64,000 bases of DNA from Planctomycetaceae bacterium (GTDB lineage: Bacteria; Planctomycetota; Planctomycetia; Pirellulales; Pirellulaceae). Made by a program: the position numbers and the translations under genes. Where the stretch lies: positions 1 to 64,000 of the forward strand of contig JAAYDI010000163.1 of the NCBI GenBank assembly GCA_012729315.1. Reading direction: 5' to 3'. A model generated the notes under the pieces. It was not told where the DNA came from. It searched no databases and was given only the letters and a program-made list of their open reading frames with translations. The number at the start of each line of letters is the position of its first letter. The first letter of the stretch is position 1. Shown piece after piece: positions 34,524-42,552 of the stretch.

Positions 34524-35525
34524 ATGGCACGGCCCGGCATGACGCGTCGGCATTTCCTGTCTCGTTTGCTGGACGCGTCGGCGGCCGCCATTGCCGTGCT
34601 GAACGGCGGGCGGATGTTGTGTGCGCGGGCGGCTGAGCCCGTGACGCGCGGCCGGTCGGTCGTGCTGTTGTGGATGGGGGGAGGCCCGTCGACAATCGAC
34701 CTGTGGGACATGAAGCCGGGTGCGGCTACGGGTGGGCCATTCCGGCCGATTCGCACCAGCGGCGAGGCGTTGATCTGCGAGCATCTGCCCATGCTGGCTC
34801 GGCAGATGCACCATTTCGCGATCATCCGCTCGATGTGCACGCGCGAGACGGATCACGAACGTGGACGGTATTACGTGCGCACCGGCTGCATTCCGGATCC
34901 GGATGTGAGGAAATGGGCCAGTCCGCACGCCTGGGACGTGACAGCCGGCCGTCCTGAGAACCTGTCGCAGCTTGAGCGGGAACCTGTTTCGGCGCGGGCG
35001 CGCTACGGCGAACACGACTTCGGACGTGGTTGCCTGATGGCGCGTCAGCTGGTGGAACGTGGTGTCCCGTTTGTCGAAGTGTCCTTGAGTGGCTGGGACA
35101 ATCATCACGCCATTTTCCATACGCTCAGCGACCGCCAGTTGCCGGTTCTGGATCGCGCAATGAGCGCCTTGGTGGAAGATCTGGATCAGCGCGGGCTGCT
35201 GCGCAACACGCTGATCGTCTGGATGGGCGAGTTTGGCCGCACGCCGCGGATTAACAACAACGGCGGCCGTGACCACTGGGCGCGGGCGTGGAGCATCTTG
35301 CTGGGCGGTGCCGGGATTCGGGGCGGGGCGGTGATCGGACAGACTAGCGCCGACGGCACGCGCGTGGTCGGCGATGCGTTTGCGCCCGAGGATGTGCTGG
35401 CCACCGTGGATCGAGTGTGGCGGGCCAGCCCGGACGTGGGGCCGGCCAGCTTGTTTTGCCGCGCTGGTGACGGACTGTGCCTGCAAAACGACGGGGGGCG
35501 AGTGATCGAAGCAGCGCTGGCCTGA
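34524..35525 (+). CDS. DUF1501 family protein, short form, Tat-like leader
   Basis: A 333-residue exported protein of the DUF1501 family (alkaline-phosphatase-like fold, role unknown, abundant in planctomycetes and usually about 400-500 residues). The N-terminus carries twin-arginine TRRHFLSRL. Core motifs are GGGPSTIDLWDMKPGA, HFAIIRSMCTRETDHERG, EVSLSGWDNHHAIF and VWMGEFGRTPRINNNGGRDHW. The stretch between about residues 125 and 175 is far shorter than usual, so roughly a hundred residues seem to be absent. There is no adjacent DUF1549/DUF1553 partner, the common neighbour. ATG 34524 follows GAGGGAG. Confidence 0.88.
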   Translation: MARPGMTRRHFLSRLLDASAAAIAVLNGGRMLCARAAEPVTRGRSVVLLWMGGGPSTIDLWDMKPGAATGGPFRPIRTSGEALICEHLPMLARQMHHFAIIRSMCTRETDHERGRYYVRTGCIPDPDVRKWASPHAWDVTAGRPENLSQLEREPVSARARYGEHDFGRGCLMARQLVERGVPFVEVSLSGWDNHHAIFHTLSDRQLPVLDRAMSALVEDLDQRGLLRNTLIVWMGEFGRTPRINNNGGRDHWARAWSILLGGAGIRGGAVIGQTSADGTRVVGDAFAPEDVLATVDRVWRASPDVGPASLFCRAGDGLCLQNDGGRVIEAALA

Positions 35526-35726
35526 CACGCATCAAAGAATCTCGATTGCTCTCTCGATACGCGCAAAACACGCCTGCCTGATTTTCTCAGGGCCCCCAGA
35601 TTGTTGAGATCCCGGGCCAAATCAACGGGAACTCACGTTTTTCCACTTGGTGGTTTCTGCTATGCTCCCGCACCGAAATCGAACGGCGCGTCTACCGTTT
35701 CGCACTATCTTCGACGACGTGAAGCC

Positions 35727-36641
35727 ATGATCACCAAGCTGCTGCAGACGATCGGGATCGGTCTCTGGACCGTTTTGCTGATCGGCTGTGGGACGACCAA
35801 ATCACAGCGTGCGACCGAGCAGCTGTTGATGTCGGACGTAGTGGATCGGTCGGTGGCGAACATTGATTTCCGCCCGCTGTCGGGGCGGCATGTCTACCTG
35901 GACACCACCTACGTCCAGAACGTGAAGACGGAAAGCTTCGTCAACGCGGATTACATTATCAGTTCCGTGCGGCAGCAGATGCTCGGTGCCGGCTGTCTGC
36001 TGGAGGAGAACCGGCAGGACGCGGAGTATGTAGCCGAGTTGCGTGTCGGGACGCTGGGAACGGACAGCCATGAATTGACATACGGCATCCCGGCGAACAA
36101 TGCGTTGAGCAGCGCGGCGTCGCTGGTTCCGAGCGCCCCGGTGCTGCCCGCGGTTCCCGAGATCTCGCTGGCCCGCAAGAACCACGAGCATGCGGCGGCG
36201 AAGATCGCGGTCTTTGCCTACCACCGTGAGAGCCGGCGTCCGGTCTGGCAGTCGGGCATCGTGCAGGCCCGCAGCCGGGCCAAGAACATATGGTTCTTTG
36301 GAGCTGGCCCGTTTCAGACTGGCACGATCTATGAAGGGACGAAGTTTGTGGGCGGCGACCTGCCGCTGCCTCTGTTGACCGTGGACCAGGACGACGTGAC
36401 CGGGCGGGTCGATCCCATGGCGACGTACAGCCGGGAAACGACCTATCTGCCGCCGACCGCCGATCATGGGGACGTGAAGCCGGCAGGTTACGAAGGGCCC
36501 CTGCCACCGGCTGCGGAGTCTGAGGCACCCGCCGCACCGGCTGAAACACCAGCACCACCGGCCGAAACCCCGGTGCCGCCGGCTGAAGCGCCGGCCGAGG
36601 CGCCTGCGGAGCCGGCAGCCGCTCCGCCTGACTCGAACTGA
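35727..36641 (+). CDS. Lipoprotein of unknown function with Pro/Ala-rich tail
   Basis: A 304-residue lipoprotein: the leader LWTVLLIGC ends in a lipobox Cys. The domain (about 30-240) has blocks such as LLMSDVVDRSVANIDFRPLSG, HVYLDTTYVQN and VFAYHRESRRPVWQSG and looks like the planctomycete DUF6655-type family, though I name that from memory. The last 60 residues are an Ala/Pro/Glu repeat (PAEAPAEAPAEPA), a likely spacer to the cell surface. The start follows a TGCTATGCT promoter-like stretch at 35658. The glycosyltransferase gene follows after 10 bp, forming an operon. Confidence 0.8.
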   Translation: MITKLLQTIGIGLWTVLLIGCGTTKSQRATEQLLMSDVVDRSVANIDFRPLSGRHVYLDTTYVQNVKTESFVNADYIISSVRQQMLGAGCLLEENRQDAEYVAELRVGTLGTDSHELTYGIPANNALSSAASLVPSAPVLPAVPEISLARKNHEHAAAKIAVFAYHRESRRPVWQSGIVQARSRAKNIWFFGAGPFQTGTIYEGTKFVGGDLPLPLLTVDQDDVTGRVDPMATYSRETTYLPPTADHGDVKPAGYEGPLPPAAESEAPAAPAETPAPPAETPVPPAEAPAEAPAEPAAAPPDSN

Positions 36642-36651
36642 GAGACCTGTC

Positions 36652-37713
36652 ATGAGCCATGCCGACGCGACACCGAGAATCCTCATCACGCGGCTCAGTG
36701 CCGTGGGGGACTGCATCCTGACGCTTCCCCTGGCCTGTGCGCTGCGCCGCCATTTCCCGCAGGCTGAACTGATGTGGGCCGTGGAGCCGTTGGCGGCCAC
36801 GCTCCTGTCGCGGCACCCGGCCATCGATCGACTGATCGTCGTGCCCAAAGGCTGGCTCAAGTCCCCCCGCCTGATTCGCACGCTCCGACGCCGCCTGATG
36901 TCGCTCCACTGCGACTGCGTGCTGGATCCGCAGAGTCTCACGAAGAGCAGTCTGCTGGGCTGGTTCAGCGGCGCACGCCGCCGGATCGGGTTTGCCCGGC
37001 CGCAGGGTCGCGAAGTGGCGCCGTGGGTCAACACCGAGTGCATCGAGCGCGGTGATTCGACCCATATCGTGGACGCGTCGCTGCGTCTGCTGACCGCGCT
37101 GGGGATCACCGCCCCGGACGTGCAGTTCAATCTGCCGGCGCTGCCGCAGGCCGACGCGTATGTCGATGCATTTGTGCGCAGCGCGTGCCTGGCGGGTGGG
37201 TATGCGGTAATCAACGGAGCGGCGAGCTGGAGATCCAAGCAATGGCCGGCCGACCGCCTGGGACGTGTGGCGCGGCATCTGGGCGAGCGCTACGAGCTGC
37301 CGACGGTAGTGGCATGGGCGGGCAGGCGGGAGGCAACGCTGGCTCAGCACATCATCTCCAAATCAGGAGGGCATGCCCTGCAGGCCCCCGCGACCAGTCT
37401 GCCGCAACTTGCCACGCTCATGCGCCGCGCCCGCCTGGTGGTCAGCGCCGATACCGGTCCGCTGCACCTGGCCGCCGCGGTGGGAACTCCCTGTATTGGG
37501 CTCTACGGGCCAACGCGCGTGGAACTCTCGGGCCCGTATGGACCCCAGCACATCACGATCCAGGCGGACTGCCCACCGGCCGCCAGCCGGCACCAGCGGC
37601 GGACGGACGAATCGGCCATGCGCAGCATCACGACCGAACAGGTGTGTGAGGCCTGCGACATGCTGCTGGGCCGCCTGCCGGCTGCCACCGCGCCGCAGAC
37701 ACACGCCGCCTGA
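36652..37713 (+). CDS. Glycosyltransferase family 9 (heptosyltransferase-like)
   Basis: A 353-residue transferase of the ADP-heptose:LPS heptosyltransferase family. Landmarks are ILITRLSAVGDCILTLPLACALRRHFP at the N-terminus, DPQSLTKSSLLGWFSGARRRIGFARP and the C-terminal VVSADTGPLHLAAAVGTPCIGLYGPT that binds the sugar nucleotide. It would act on the cytoplasmic face during lipopolysaccharide core building; the real donor is not shown. It follows the lipoprotein by 10 bp. GAGAGA precedes the ATG. Confidence 0.92.
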   Translation: MSHADATPRILITRLSAVGDCILTLPLACALRRHFPQAELMWAVEPLAATLLSRHPAIDRLIVVPKGWLKSPRLIRTLRRRLMSLHCDCVLDPQSLTKSSLLGWFSGARRRIGFARPQGREVAPWVNTECIERGDSTHIVDASLRLLTALGITAPDVQFNLPALPQADAYVDAFVRSACLAGGYAVINGAASWRSKQWPADRLGRVARHLGERYELPTVVAWAGRREATLAQHIISKSGGHALQAPATSLPQLATLMRRARLVVSADTGPLHLAAAVGTPCIGLYGPTRVELSGPYGPQHITIQADCPPAASRHQRRTDESAMRSITTEQVCEACDMLLGRLPAATAPQTHAA

Positions 37714-37882
37714 CCCGACCTCTGCAGGTTCCTCCCGCGTCCGGCGGCCACACTGTAGACTGGACAGCGCCGAGCGATCCGCCGCGGCCCGGGCGCTGCC
37801 TGCCGCCCATGGTGCCGGGCTGCACAGTGAGTGCCCGGATCCTCCAGACTGAACCGTTCCGTCATGTTTGCTCCCGACCAAT

Positions 37883-38725
37883 ATGCAATATGCACTGCTC
37901 GACTTTGGGGCCGGTCGCAAGCTGGAACGCTTCGGCCAGCTGGTGGTGGATCGACCTGCGCCGGCAGCGCAACAGGCGGTCCGTGCCGATCCGGCACGCT
38001 GGGCGGCCGCTGGCGCTCGCTACACACGCGGCGACGCGGCGCGGGGCACCTGGGCCGTTACCGGGCCGCTGCCGGAGCCCTGGTGTCTGTGTCACGGACC
38101 GCTGGTGCTGGAACTCCAGTGTGCTCCGTCCGGCGCTGTGGGGGCGTATCCCGAACAGGCCGAGAACTGGGACTGGCTCGGCCGGCAGGTGCGCTCTGCG
38201 GGCCGCACGCTCAACGTGCTCAACCTGTTCGCCTACACGGGGGCCAGCACGCTGGCGGCAGCGGCGGCGGGAGCGCGCGTCGTCCATGTGGATGCGGCCC
38301 GGCCGGTGGTGGCCTGGGCTCGCCGCAACGCGGCCCTGTCACACCTGGAGGCGGCGCCCGTGCGATGGCTGGTGGACGACGCCCGCAAGTTCGTCGATCG
38401 CGAGTTGCGGCGCGGCCGCCACTATGACGGTGTGATTCTGGACCCGCCGACGTACGGACACGGTCCCCAGGCCCAGCCGTGGGAGTTGGCACGCGATCTG
38501 CCCGGCCTGCTGGATGCCTGCGGCCGCTTGACGCGGCGTGCACCGGCGTTCATGTTGCTCACGTGCCACACGCCGACGATCGGGCCGGTACAGCTGGAGG
38601 CCCTGTTGGCCGACACGCTGAGTGGCCCGAGCCGACGCGGTGTGCTGGCCCGCCCCCTGGTGCTGCGAACGGCCGACGGGCGCGAGTTGTCAAGTGGCGT
38701 GGTCGCGCGCTGGCCAGCCGTGTGA
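37883..38725 (+). CDS. SAM-dependent methyltransferase, RlmI/RlmK-like
   Basis: A 280-residue class I methyltransferase. Motif I is LNLFAYTGASTLAAAAAGA, followed by VVHVDAARPVVAWARRNAAL and ARKFVDRELRR. The catalytic-loop sequence VILDPPTYG is the DPP[TSY] found in nucleic-acid base methylases such as RlmI. It lacks the N-terminal PUA domain of full RlmI. ATG 37883 is chosen; TTG 37868 is in frame but weaker. The TrmH-like gene starts 46 bp later, so the two are likely co-transcribed. Confidence 0.85.
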   Translation: MQYALLDFGAGRKLERFGQLVVDRPAPAAQQAVRADPARWAAAGARYTRGDAARGTWAVTGPLPEPWCLCHGPLVLELQCAPSGAVGAYPEQAENWDWLGRQVRSAGRTLNVLNLFAYTGASTLAAAAAGARVVHVDAARPVVAWARRNAALSHLEAAPVRWLVDDARKFVDRELRRGRHYDGVILDPPTYGHGPQAQPWELARDLPGLLDACGRLTRRAPAFMLLTCHTPTIGPVQLEALLADTLSGPSRRGVLARPLVLRTADGRELSSGVVARWPAV

Positions 38726-38771
38726 ACGGCCGCAGCAGCGGCTGGGCGGGCCGCATGGGGAACGAGGCAAC

Positions 38772-39572
38772 ATGGCGTCACCAATCCACAGTCTGCACAA
38801 TCCACGCATCAAACAGGCACTGCGGCTGCGCGACCGGCGGGGGCGCACGCAGCAGTCGCGGATCATCATCGACGGTTGGCGGGAGACCTGCCGGGCGCTC
38901 GAGGGGAACGCCACACCGCTGGAGCTGTTTGTCTGCGAGGAACTGCTCGCTGCACCCCAGCAGCACGCGCTGACGCAGCTGGCTGCAGCGCGGCGTGTGG
39001 AACTCACGCCGGTCAGCCGCGACGTGTTCCAGAGATTGGCGTTCGGTGAGCGCGGGGAAGGCGTCGTGCTGGTGGCCGCCTCGCCCCGCACCGCGCTGGA
39101 TCAGATCCCGTCCGCCGACCAGGCCGTCATCGCCGTTCTGGAACGCGTTGAGAAACCGGGGAACCTGGGGGCCATCGTCCGGACAGCCGACGCGGCCGGA
39201 CTGGCCGCCGTCGTGGTCGCTGACCCGAGTACCGACCTGTTCAACCCCAACGCCATCCGGGCCAGCCTCGGAGCGCTGTTTCACATGCCGGTGGCCGCCG
39301 CCAGCGCCGATGCGGTGCGCCGGTGGCTGGAGACGCGCGGCTGGAACGTCTACGCGGCGCGCGTGGACGCCGCCGTACCCTACACACACGTGCGCTACCG
39401 CCGCCCCTGCGCGATCGTCCTGGGAAGTGAGTCACAGGGGCTGTCGGAGGCCTGGCTGGGCGCCGGCATCCAGGCCGTGGCCCTGCCCATGCACGGGATC
39501 GTCGACAGCCTCAACGTGTCGGTGACCGCCGGCGTCCTGTTCTATGAAGTTCTGCGGCAGCAGGAGCTCTGA
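38772..39572 (+). CDS. TrmH-family (SpoU) RNA methyltransferase
   Basis: A 266-residue 2'-O-ribose methylase. The N-terminal substrate-binding part (IKQALRLRDRRGRTQQSRIIIDGWRE) is followed by the SPOUT knot: AVLERVEKPGNLGAIVRTADAAGL, RASLGALFHMPV, AIVLGSESQGLSEAW and VALPMHGIVDSLNVSVTAGVLFYE. The last motif, which forms the knot and binds S-adenosylmethionine, is complete. The substrate is rRNA or tRNA; it resembles RlmB/TsnR types. A second SpoU gene is at 57086. Confidence 0.92.
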   Translation: MASPIHSLHNPRIKQALRLRDRRGRTQQSRIIIDGWRETCRALEGNATPLELFVCEELLAAPQQHALTQLAAARRVELTPVSRDVFQRLAFGERGEGVVLVAASPRTALDQIPSADQAVIAVLERVEKPGNLGAIVRTADAAGLAAVVVADPSTDLFNPNAIRASLGALFHMPVAAASADAVRRWLETRGWNVYAARVDAAVPYTHVRYRRPCAIVLGSESQGLSEAWLGAGIQAVALPMHGIVDSLNVSVTAGVLFYEVLRQQEL

Positions 39573-39743
39573 TTGCCCGGCAAAGTCCCCCCACTTTCGC
39601 CAGGCTGGGCCCGTCGGCATGGCCGCGGGCGTTTTCCCCAAGAAACACGTTAGACGAAACGCGCGGTTTCGGCTAACGTAAGCAGTGTGCAGAGCGTGTT
39701 GCGTGGGGGGACGGTGGTCTCTGTGGGGAAGTAGCAGGACTGT

Positions 39744-40268
39744 ATGTCGGAGCCGCTGCATTTCGAAGACTTGGCCGTGGGTGATCGCTGGACCAGTCTC
39801 GGTCGCACCATCACCGAGACGGATATCGTCAATTTCGCCGGTGTGACGGGGGACTATGACCCGCTCCATGTCGACCATGAGTACGCGCGGCAGACACCGT
39901 TCGGCAAGCCCATCGCTCAGGGGCTGCTCGGGCTCTCGCTGGTCGCGGGGCTGGCCAGCCACTACCCGTCAGTACGCACGATCGCGTTTATGAAGATCGA
40001 GAAGTGGGAGTTCCTCAAGCCCATCTATATCGGCGATACCGTGCACGCGGAAACGGAAGTCATCGGGAAGCATGCCAACGGGCGGCGGACCGGGTTCGTC
40101 ACGTGGCGGCGGCAATTGATCAACCAGACGGGCGCTGTGGTACAGTCCGGCATCTTCCAGACGCTCGTGGCGGTTGCCAAGGTCCAGCGTGCTCCCACGA
40201 CTGTGGCCACCAGCGCGCCGAGCGCGCACGTGGCCGAGAAGCGGGCCGAGAAGCGGATTGTGGGCTAG
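39744..40268 (+). CDS. MaoC-family dehydratase (hotdog fold)
   Basis: A 174-residue single-hotdog protein with FEDLAVGDRWTSLGRTITETDIVNFAGVTGDYDPLHVDHEYARQTPFGKPIAQGLLG, containing the conserved Asp and His (GDYDPLHVD) of R-hydratases. It probably hydrates an enoyl-CoA or acts in a similar acyl step. The last 25 residues are Ala/Arg-rich and poorly conserved. AGGACTGT precedes the ATG. Its stop overlaps that of folD by four bases, in convergent orientation. Confidence 0.9.
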   Translation: MSEPLHFEDLAVGDRWTSLGRTITETDIVNFAGVTGDYDPLHVDHEYARQTPFGKPIAQGLLGLSLVAGLASHYPSVRTIAFMKIEKWEFLKPIYIGDTVHAETEVIGKHANGRRTGFVTWRRQLINQTGAVVQSGIFQTLVAVAKVQRAPTTVATSAPSAHVAEKRAEKRIVG

Positions 40269-41152
40269 GCCGCTGCCGGACACTGGATGCGCGCGGCTTG
40301 AAGCGTGTTGCCCAACAGCATGGCGACAGTCATCGGCCCGACGCCGCCCGGAACGGGCGTGATGTGCGCCGCCACCTGCTTCACTGCGGCGTAGTCGACA
40401 TCCCCCACCAGCCCGTCGGCCGTGCGACTGATCCCCACGTCGATGACGGTCGCTCCCGGTTGCACCATCGCCGCGCTGACGAAACGCGGTACGCCAATTG
40501 CCGCGACCAGGATGTCGGCCTGCCGCGTGATTTCCGGTAGCCCCACCGTGCGGCTGTGACAGACCGTCACGGTGGCGTTGGCCGCCTCGGGGCCCAGCGG
40601 CGAGGTGCGCTGCATGAACAGGTTGGCCATCGGTTTGCCCACAATGTCGCTGCGGCCGACCACCACTACGTGCCTGCCGCTGACGGCAATACCGTGACGA
40701 TGGAGCATCTGTTGGATGCCGTGTGGCGTGCACGGCAGGAACCGAGGACGCCCCTGCACCAGGAGCCCGACGTTCTCCGGATGAAACGCATCCACGTCCT
40801 TCAAGGGCGCGACCGCGTCCAGAACCCGCGCGGAATCCACATGGGCCGGCAACGGCGTCTGCACCAGAATCCCGTGCACCTGTGTGTCGGCGTTCAGACG
40901 CGCGATCAGATTCAATAGCTCAGCCTCGGACGTCTCGGCCGGCAGCCGATGCAGGATGCTGGAGATCCCCGCCTCCTGGCACGCCCGCTGCTTGTTACGT
41001 ACGTACACCTGGCTGCCCGGATCGTCCCCTACCAGGACGGCAGCCAGCGTGGGGACAACCCCCGTGGACGCGGAGAATGCAGTCACGTCCGCCGCGATTT
41101 CCGACCGGATCTGGCTGGCTAACGCTTTTCCGTTCAGGTCCACTGCCACCAT
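40265..41152 (-). CDS. folD: Methylenetetrahydrofolate dehydrogenase/cyclohydrolase
   Basis: FolD interconverts methylene-, methenyl- and formyl-tetrahydrofolate, supplying one-carbon units. The catalytic Lys lies in VYVRNKQRACQEAGI, followed by GILVQTPLPAHVD, HPENVGLL, the NADP-binding VVVGRSDIVGKPMANL and the C-terminal PGGVGPMTVAMLL. The length, 295 residues, is normal. The ATG at 41152 has AAGGAG six bases upstream. It is convergent with the MaoC gene. Confidence 0.96.
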   Translation of the reverse strand: MVAVDLNGKALASQIRSEIAADVTAFSASTGVVPTLAAVLVGDDPGSQVYVRNKQRACQEAGISSILHRLPAETSEAELLNLIARLNADTQVHGILVQTPLPAHVDSARVLDAVAPLKDVDAFHPENVGLLVQGRPRFLPCTPHGIQQMLHRHGIAVSGRHVVVVGRSDIVGKPMANLFMQRTSPLGPEAANATVTVCHSRTVGLPEITRQADILVAAIGVPRFVSAAMVQPGATVIDVGISRTADGLVGDVDYAAVKQVAAHITPVPGGVGPMTVAMLLGNTLQAARIQCPAAA

Positions 41153-41343
41153 GCCTGGCTCCTTCTGGTGCTGCCGCTACCTGGCGTCCTGTCCGACATA
41201 AGCCGCCATTCTACGCGACTTCCCCCCAATTGCCAGCCGGAACCCGATCAAAGCCGCCCCAGCAAAGCAGATCACAAGTGGAGCGTCTCGACCGCCCGGG
41301 CCGCCGCACACTCATCCCCGGATCCCCAACAGGTTCTCTGCGC

Positions 41344-41352
41344 TGCTACAAT
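41344..41352 (+). promoter_or_regulatory. Extended -10 promoter of the FAH gene
   Basis: TGCTACAAT matches an extended -10 element and lies 37-57 bp before the two possible start codons. The same nonamer occurs upstream of the TPR gene (42361) and twice before clpS. Confidence 0.5.
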
Positions 41353-41373
41353 TCCAGTGCGCCGCCGGCCCAG

Positions 41374-41413
41374 AAGGGAAGGACCGCGATGAAAAGGGAA
41401 GGACCGCGATGAA
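41374..41413 (+). repeat. 20-bp tandem duplication of ribosome site and start codon
   Basis: AAGGGAAGGACCGCGATGAA occurs at 41374-41393 and again at 41394-41413. Each copy has a Shine-Dalgarno (GGGAAGGA) and an ATG. The first ATG (41389) opens a seven-codon frame, MKREGPR, whose TGA stop (41410-41412) overlaps the second ATG (41409), which starts the FAH gene. Confidence 0.97.
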
Positions 41414-42266
41414 GCTAGCCAAATACCGCCACCCCAACGGGACGATCCATGTCGGACTGATTGAAGATTTTACCGCAGTCCCGTTGAATCTCTCCGGAGG
41501 TCAGTATAACTGCCTGGCGGATGTGCTGGAGTCGGACAATCCGGCCGAAGTGACGGAGTTCCTGGCCGATCCGGATGGCCGCGTGTCGCTCGGCAAAGTG
41601 CTGTTGCTGCCGCCCATCGACCAGCAGGAGGTGTGGGCTGCCGGGGTGACATATCGGCGCAGCCAGGTGGCGCGCATCGCGGATTCGGCGGTGGCCCGCA
41701 CGTGCTATGAGCAGGTCTACAAGGCGCCGCGGCCGGAGCTGTTCTTCAAGGCCACGCCACATCGCGTGGTGGGGCCCAACCAGCCGGTGCGTCTGCGGCG
41801 GGACTCGCAATGGACGGTGCCGGAGCCGGAACTGACGCTCGTGCTCAACTCGCATTTGCAGCTCGTCGGTTTCACGATCGGCAATGACATGAGTTCGCGG
41901 GATATTGGAGGGGAGAATCCGCTCTATTTGCCACAGGCCAAGATTTTCGACGCCTGCTGCAGCATTGGCCCGTGCATCACGCTGCCGGAGGCGATGCCGC
42001 CGGAGGATACCATCCAGATCCAGATGAGCGTGCGGCGCGAGGAAGAAGTGGTATTTGCCGAGACGACGTCGGTCAGCCAGATGGCGCGCAGTTTTGACAA
42101 TCTGATTGCGTGGCTCGCACGCGAGAACTCGTTCCCCGATGGCGTGTTCCTGCTGACCGGCACCGGCATTGTGCCTCCCGCCGAGTTCGCGCTGCGGGGG
42201 GGCGACGTCGTGGAGATTGCGATCTCGGGGGTCGGCACGCTGATCAATCCGGTGGTTCAGGGGTGA
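41409..42266 (+). CDS. Fumarylacetoacetate hydrolase family protein
   Basis: A 285-residue enzyme of the FAH superfamily, which hydrolyses or isomerises acylpyruvate-type compounds using a metal ion bound by acidic residues. Visible motifs: AAGVTYRRSQ, EPELTLVLNS with the metal Glu, GNDMSSRDIGGENPLYLPQAKIFDACCSIGP and the C-terminal GTGIVPPAEFALRGGDVVEI. Its substrate is unknown. The start region is a tandem 20-bp duplication with a seven-codon upstream frame overlapping the ATG, which would couple translation. Confidence 0.92.
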   Translation: MKLAKYRHPNGTIHVGLIEDFTAVPLNLSGGQYNCLADVLESDNPAEVTEFLADPDGRVSLGKVLLLPPIDQQEVWAAGVTYRRSQVARIADSAVARTCYEQVYKAPRPELFFKATPHRVVGPNQPVRLRRDSQWTVPEPELTLVLNSHLQLVGFTIGNDMSSRDIGGENPLYLPQAKIFDACCSIGPCITLPEAMPPEDTIQIQMSVRREEEVVFAETTSVSQMARSFDNLIAWLARENSFPDGVFLLTGTGIVPPAEFALRGGDVVEIAISGVGTLINPVVQG

Positions 42267-42360
42267 GTGGGCTCCGCGCTTGCTGGTGGACAACCGTCGA
42301 TGCCGGACACAGCAACCATGGCGCCGGTGGGGCTCCCGGCATCGTTGCGTCGGTTTGCCA

Positions 42361-42369
42361 TGCTACAAT
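42361..42369 (+). promoter_or_regulatory. Extended -10 motif upstream of the TPR gene
   Basis: TGCTACAAT, followed by repeated ATGCTACGACAA-type words to 42391. It is 184 bp before the start at 42553, so the leader would be long. The 286-bp intergenic stretch 42267-42552 otherwise holds only a repeated GACGCGCATCCG word near 42429 and 42486. Confidence 0.4.
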
Positions 42370-42552
42370 GCTACGACAAAATGCTACGACAATGTGCGAC
42401 CTGAACGTTTGCCTGCGGTGCTGCGCGGACGCGCATCCGCAGGGTTCGATGTGGCGGCTGGTTGACGGCCGCTGGACCTGCGCTGACGCGCATCCGGCCT
42501 GAGCTCACGACGGCCGGTGGCGCGACGCAGGACGTGGGACAAGGAATGCCGG

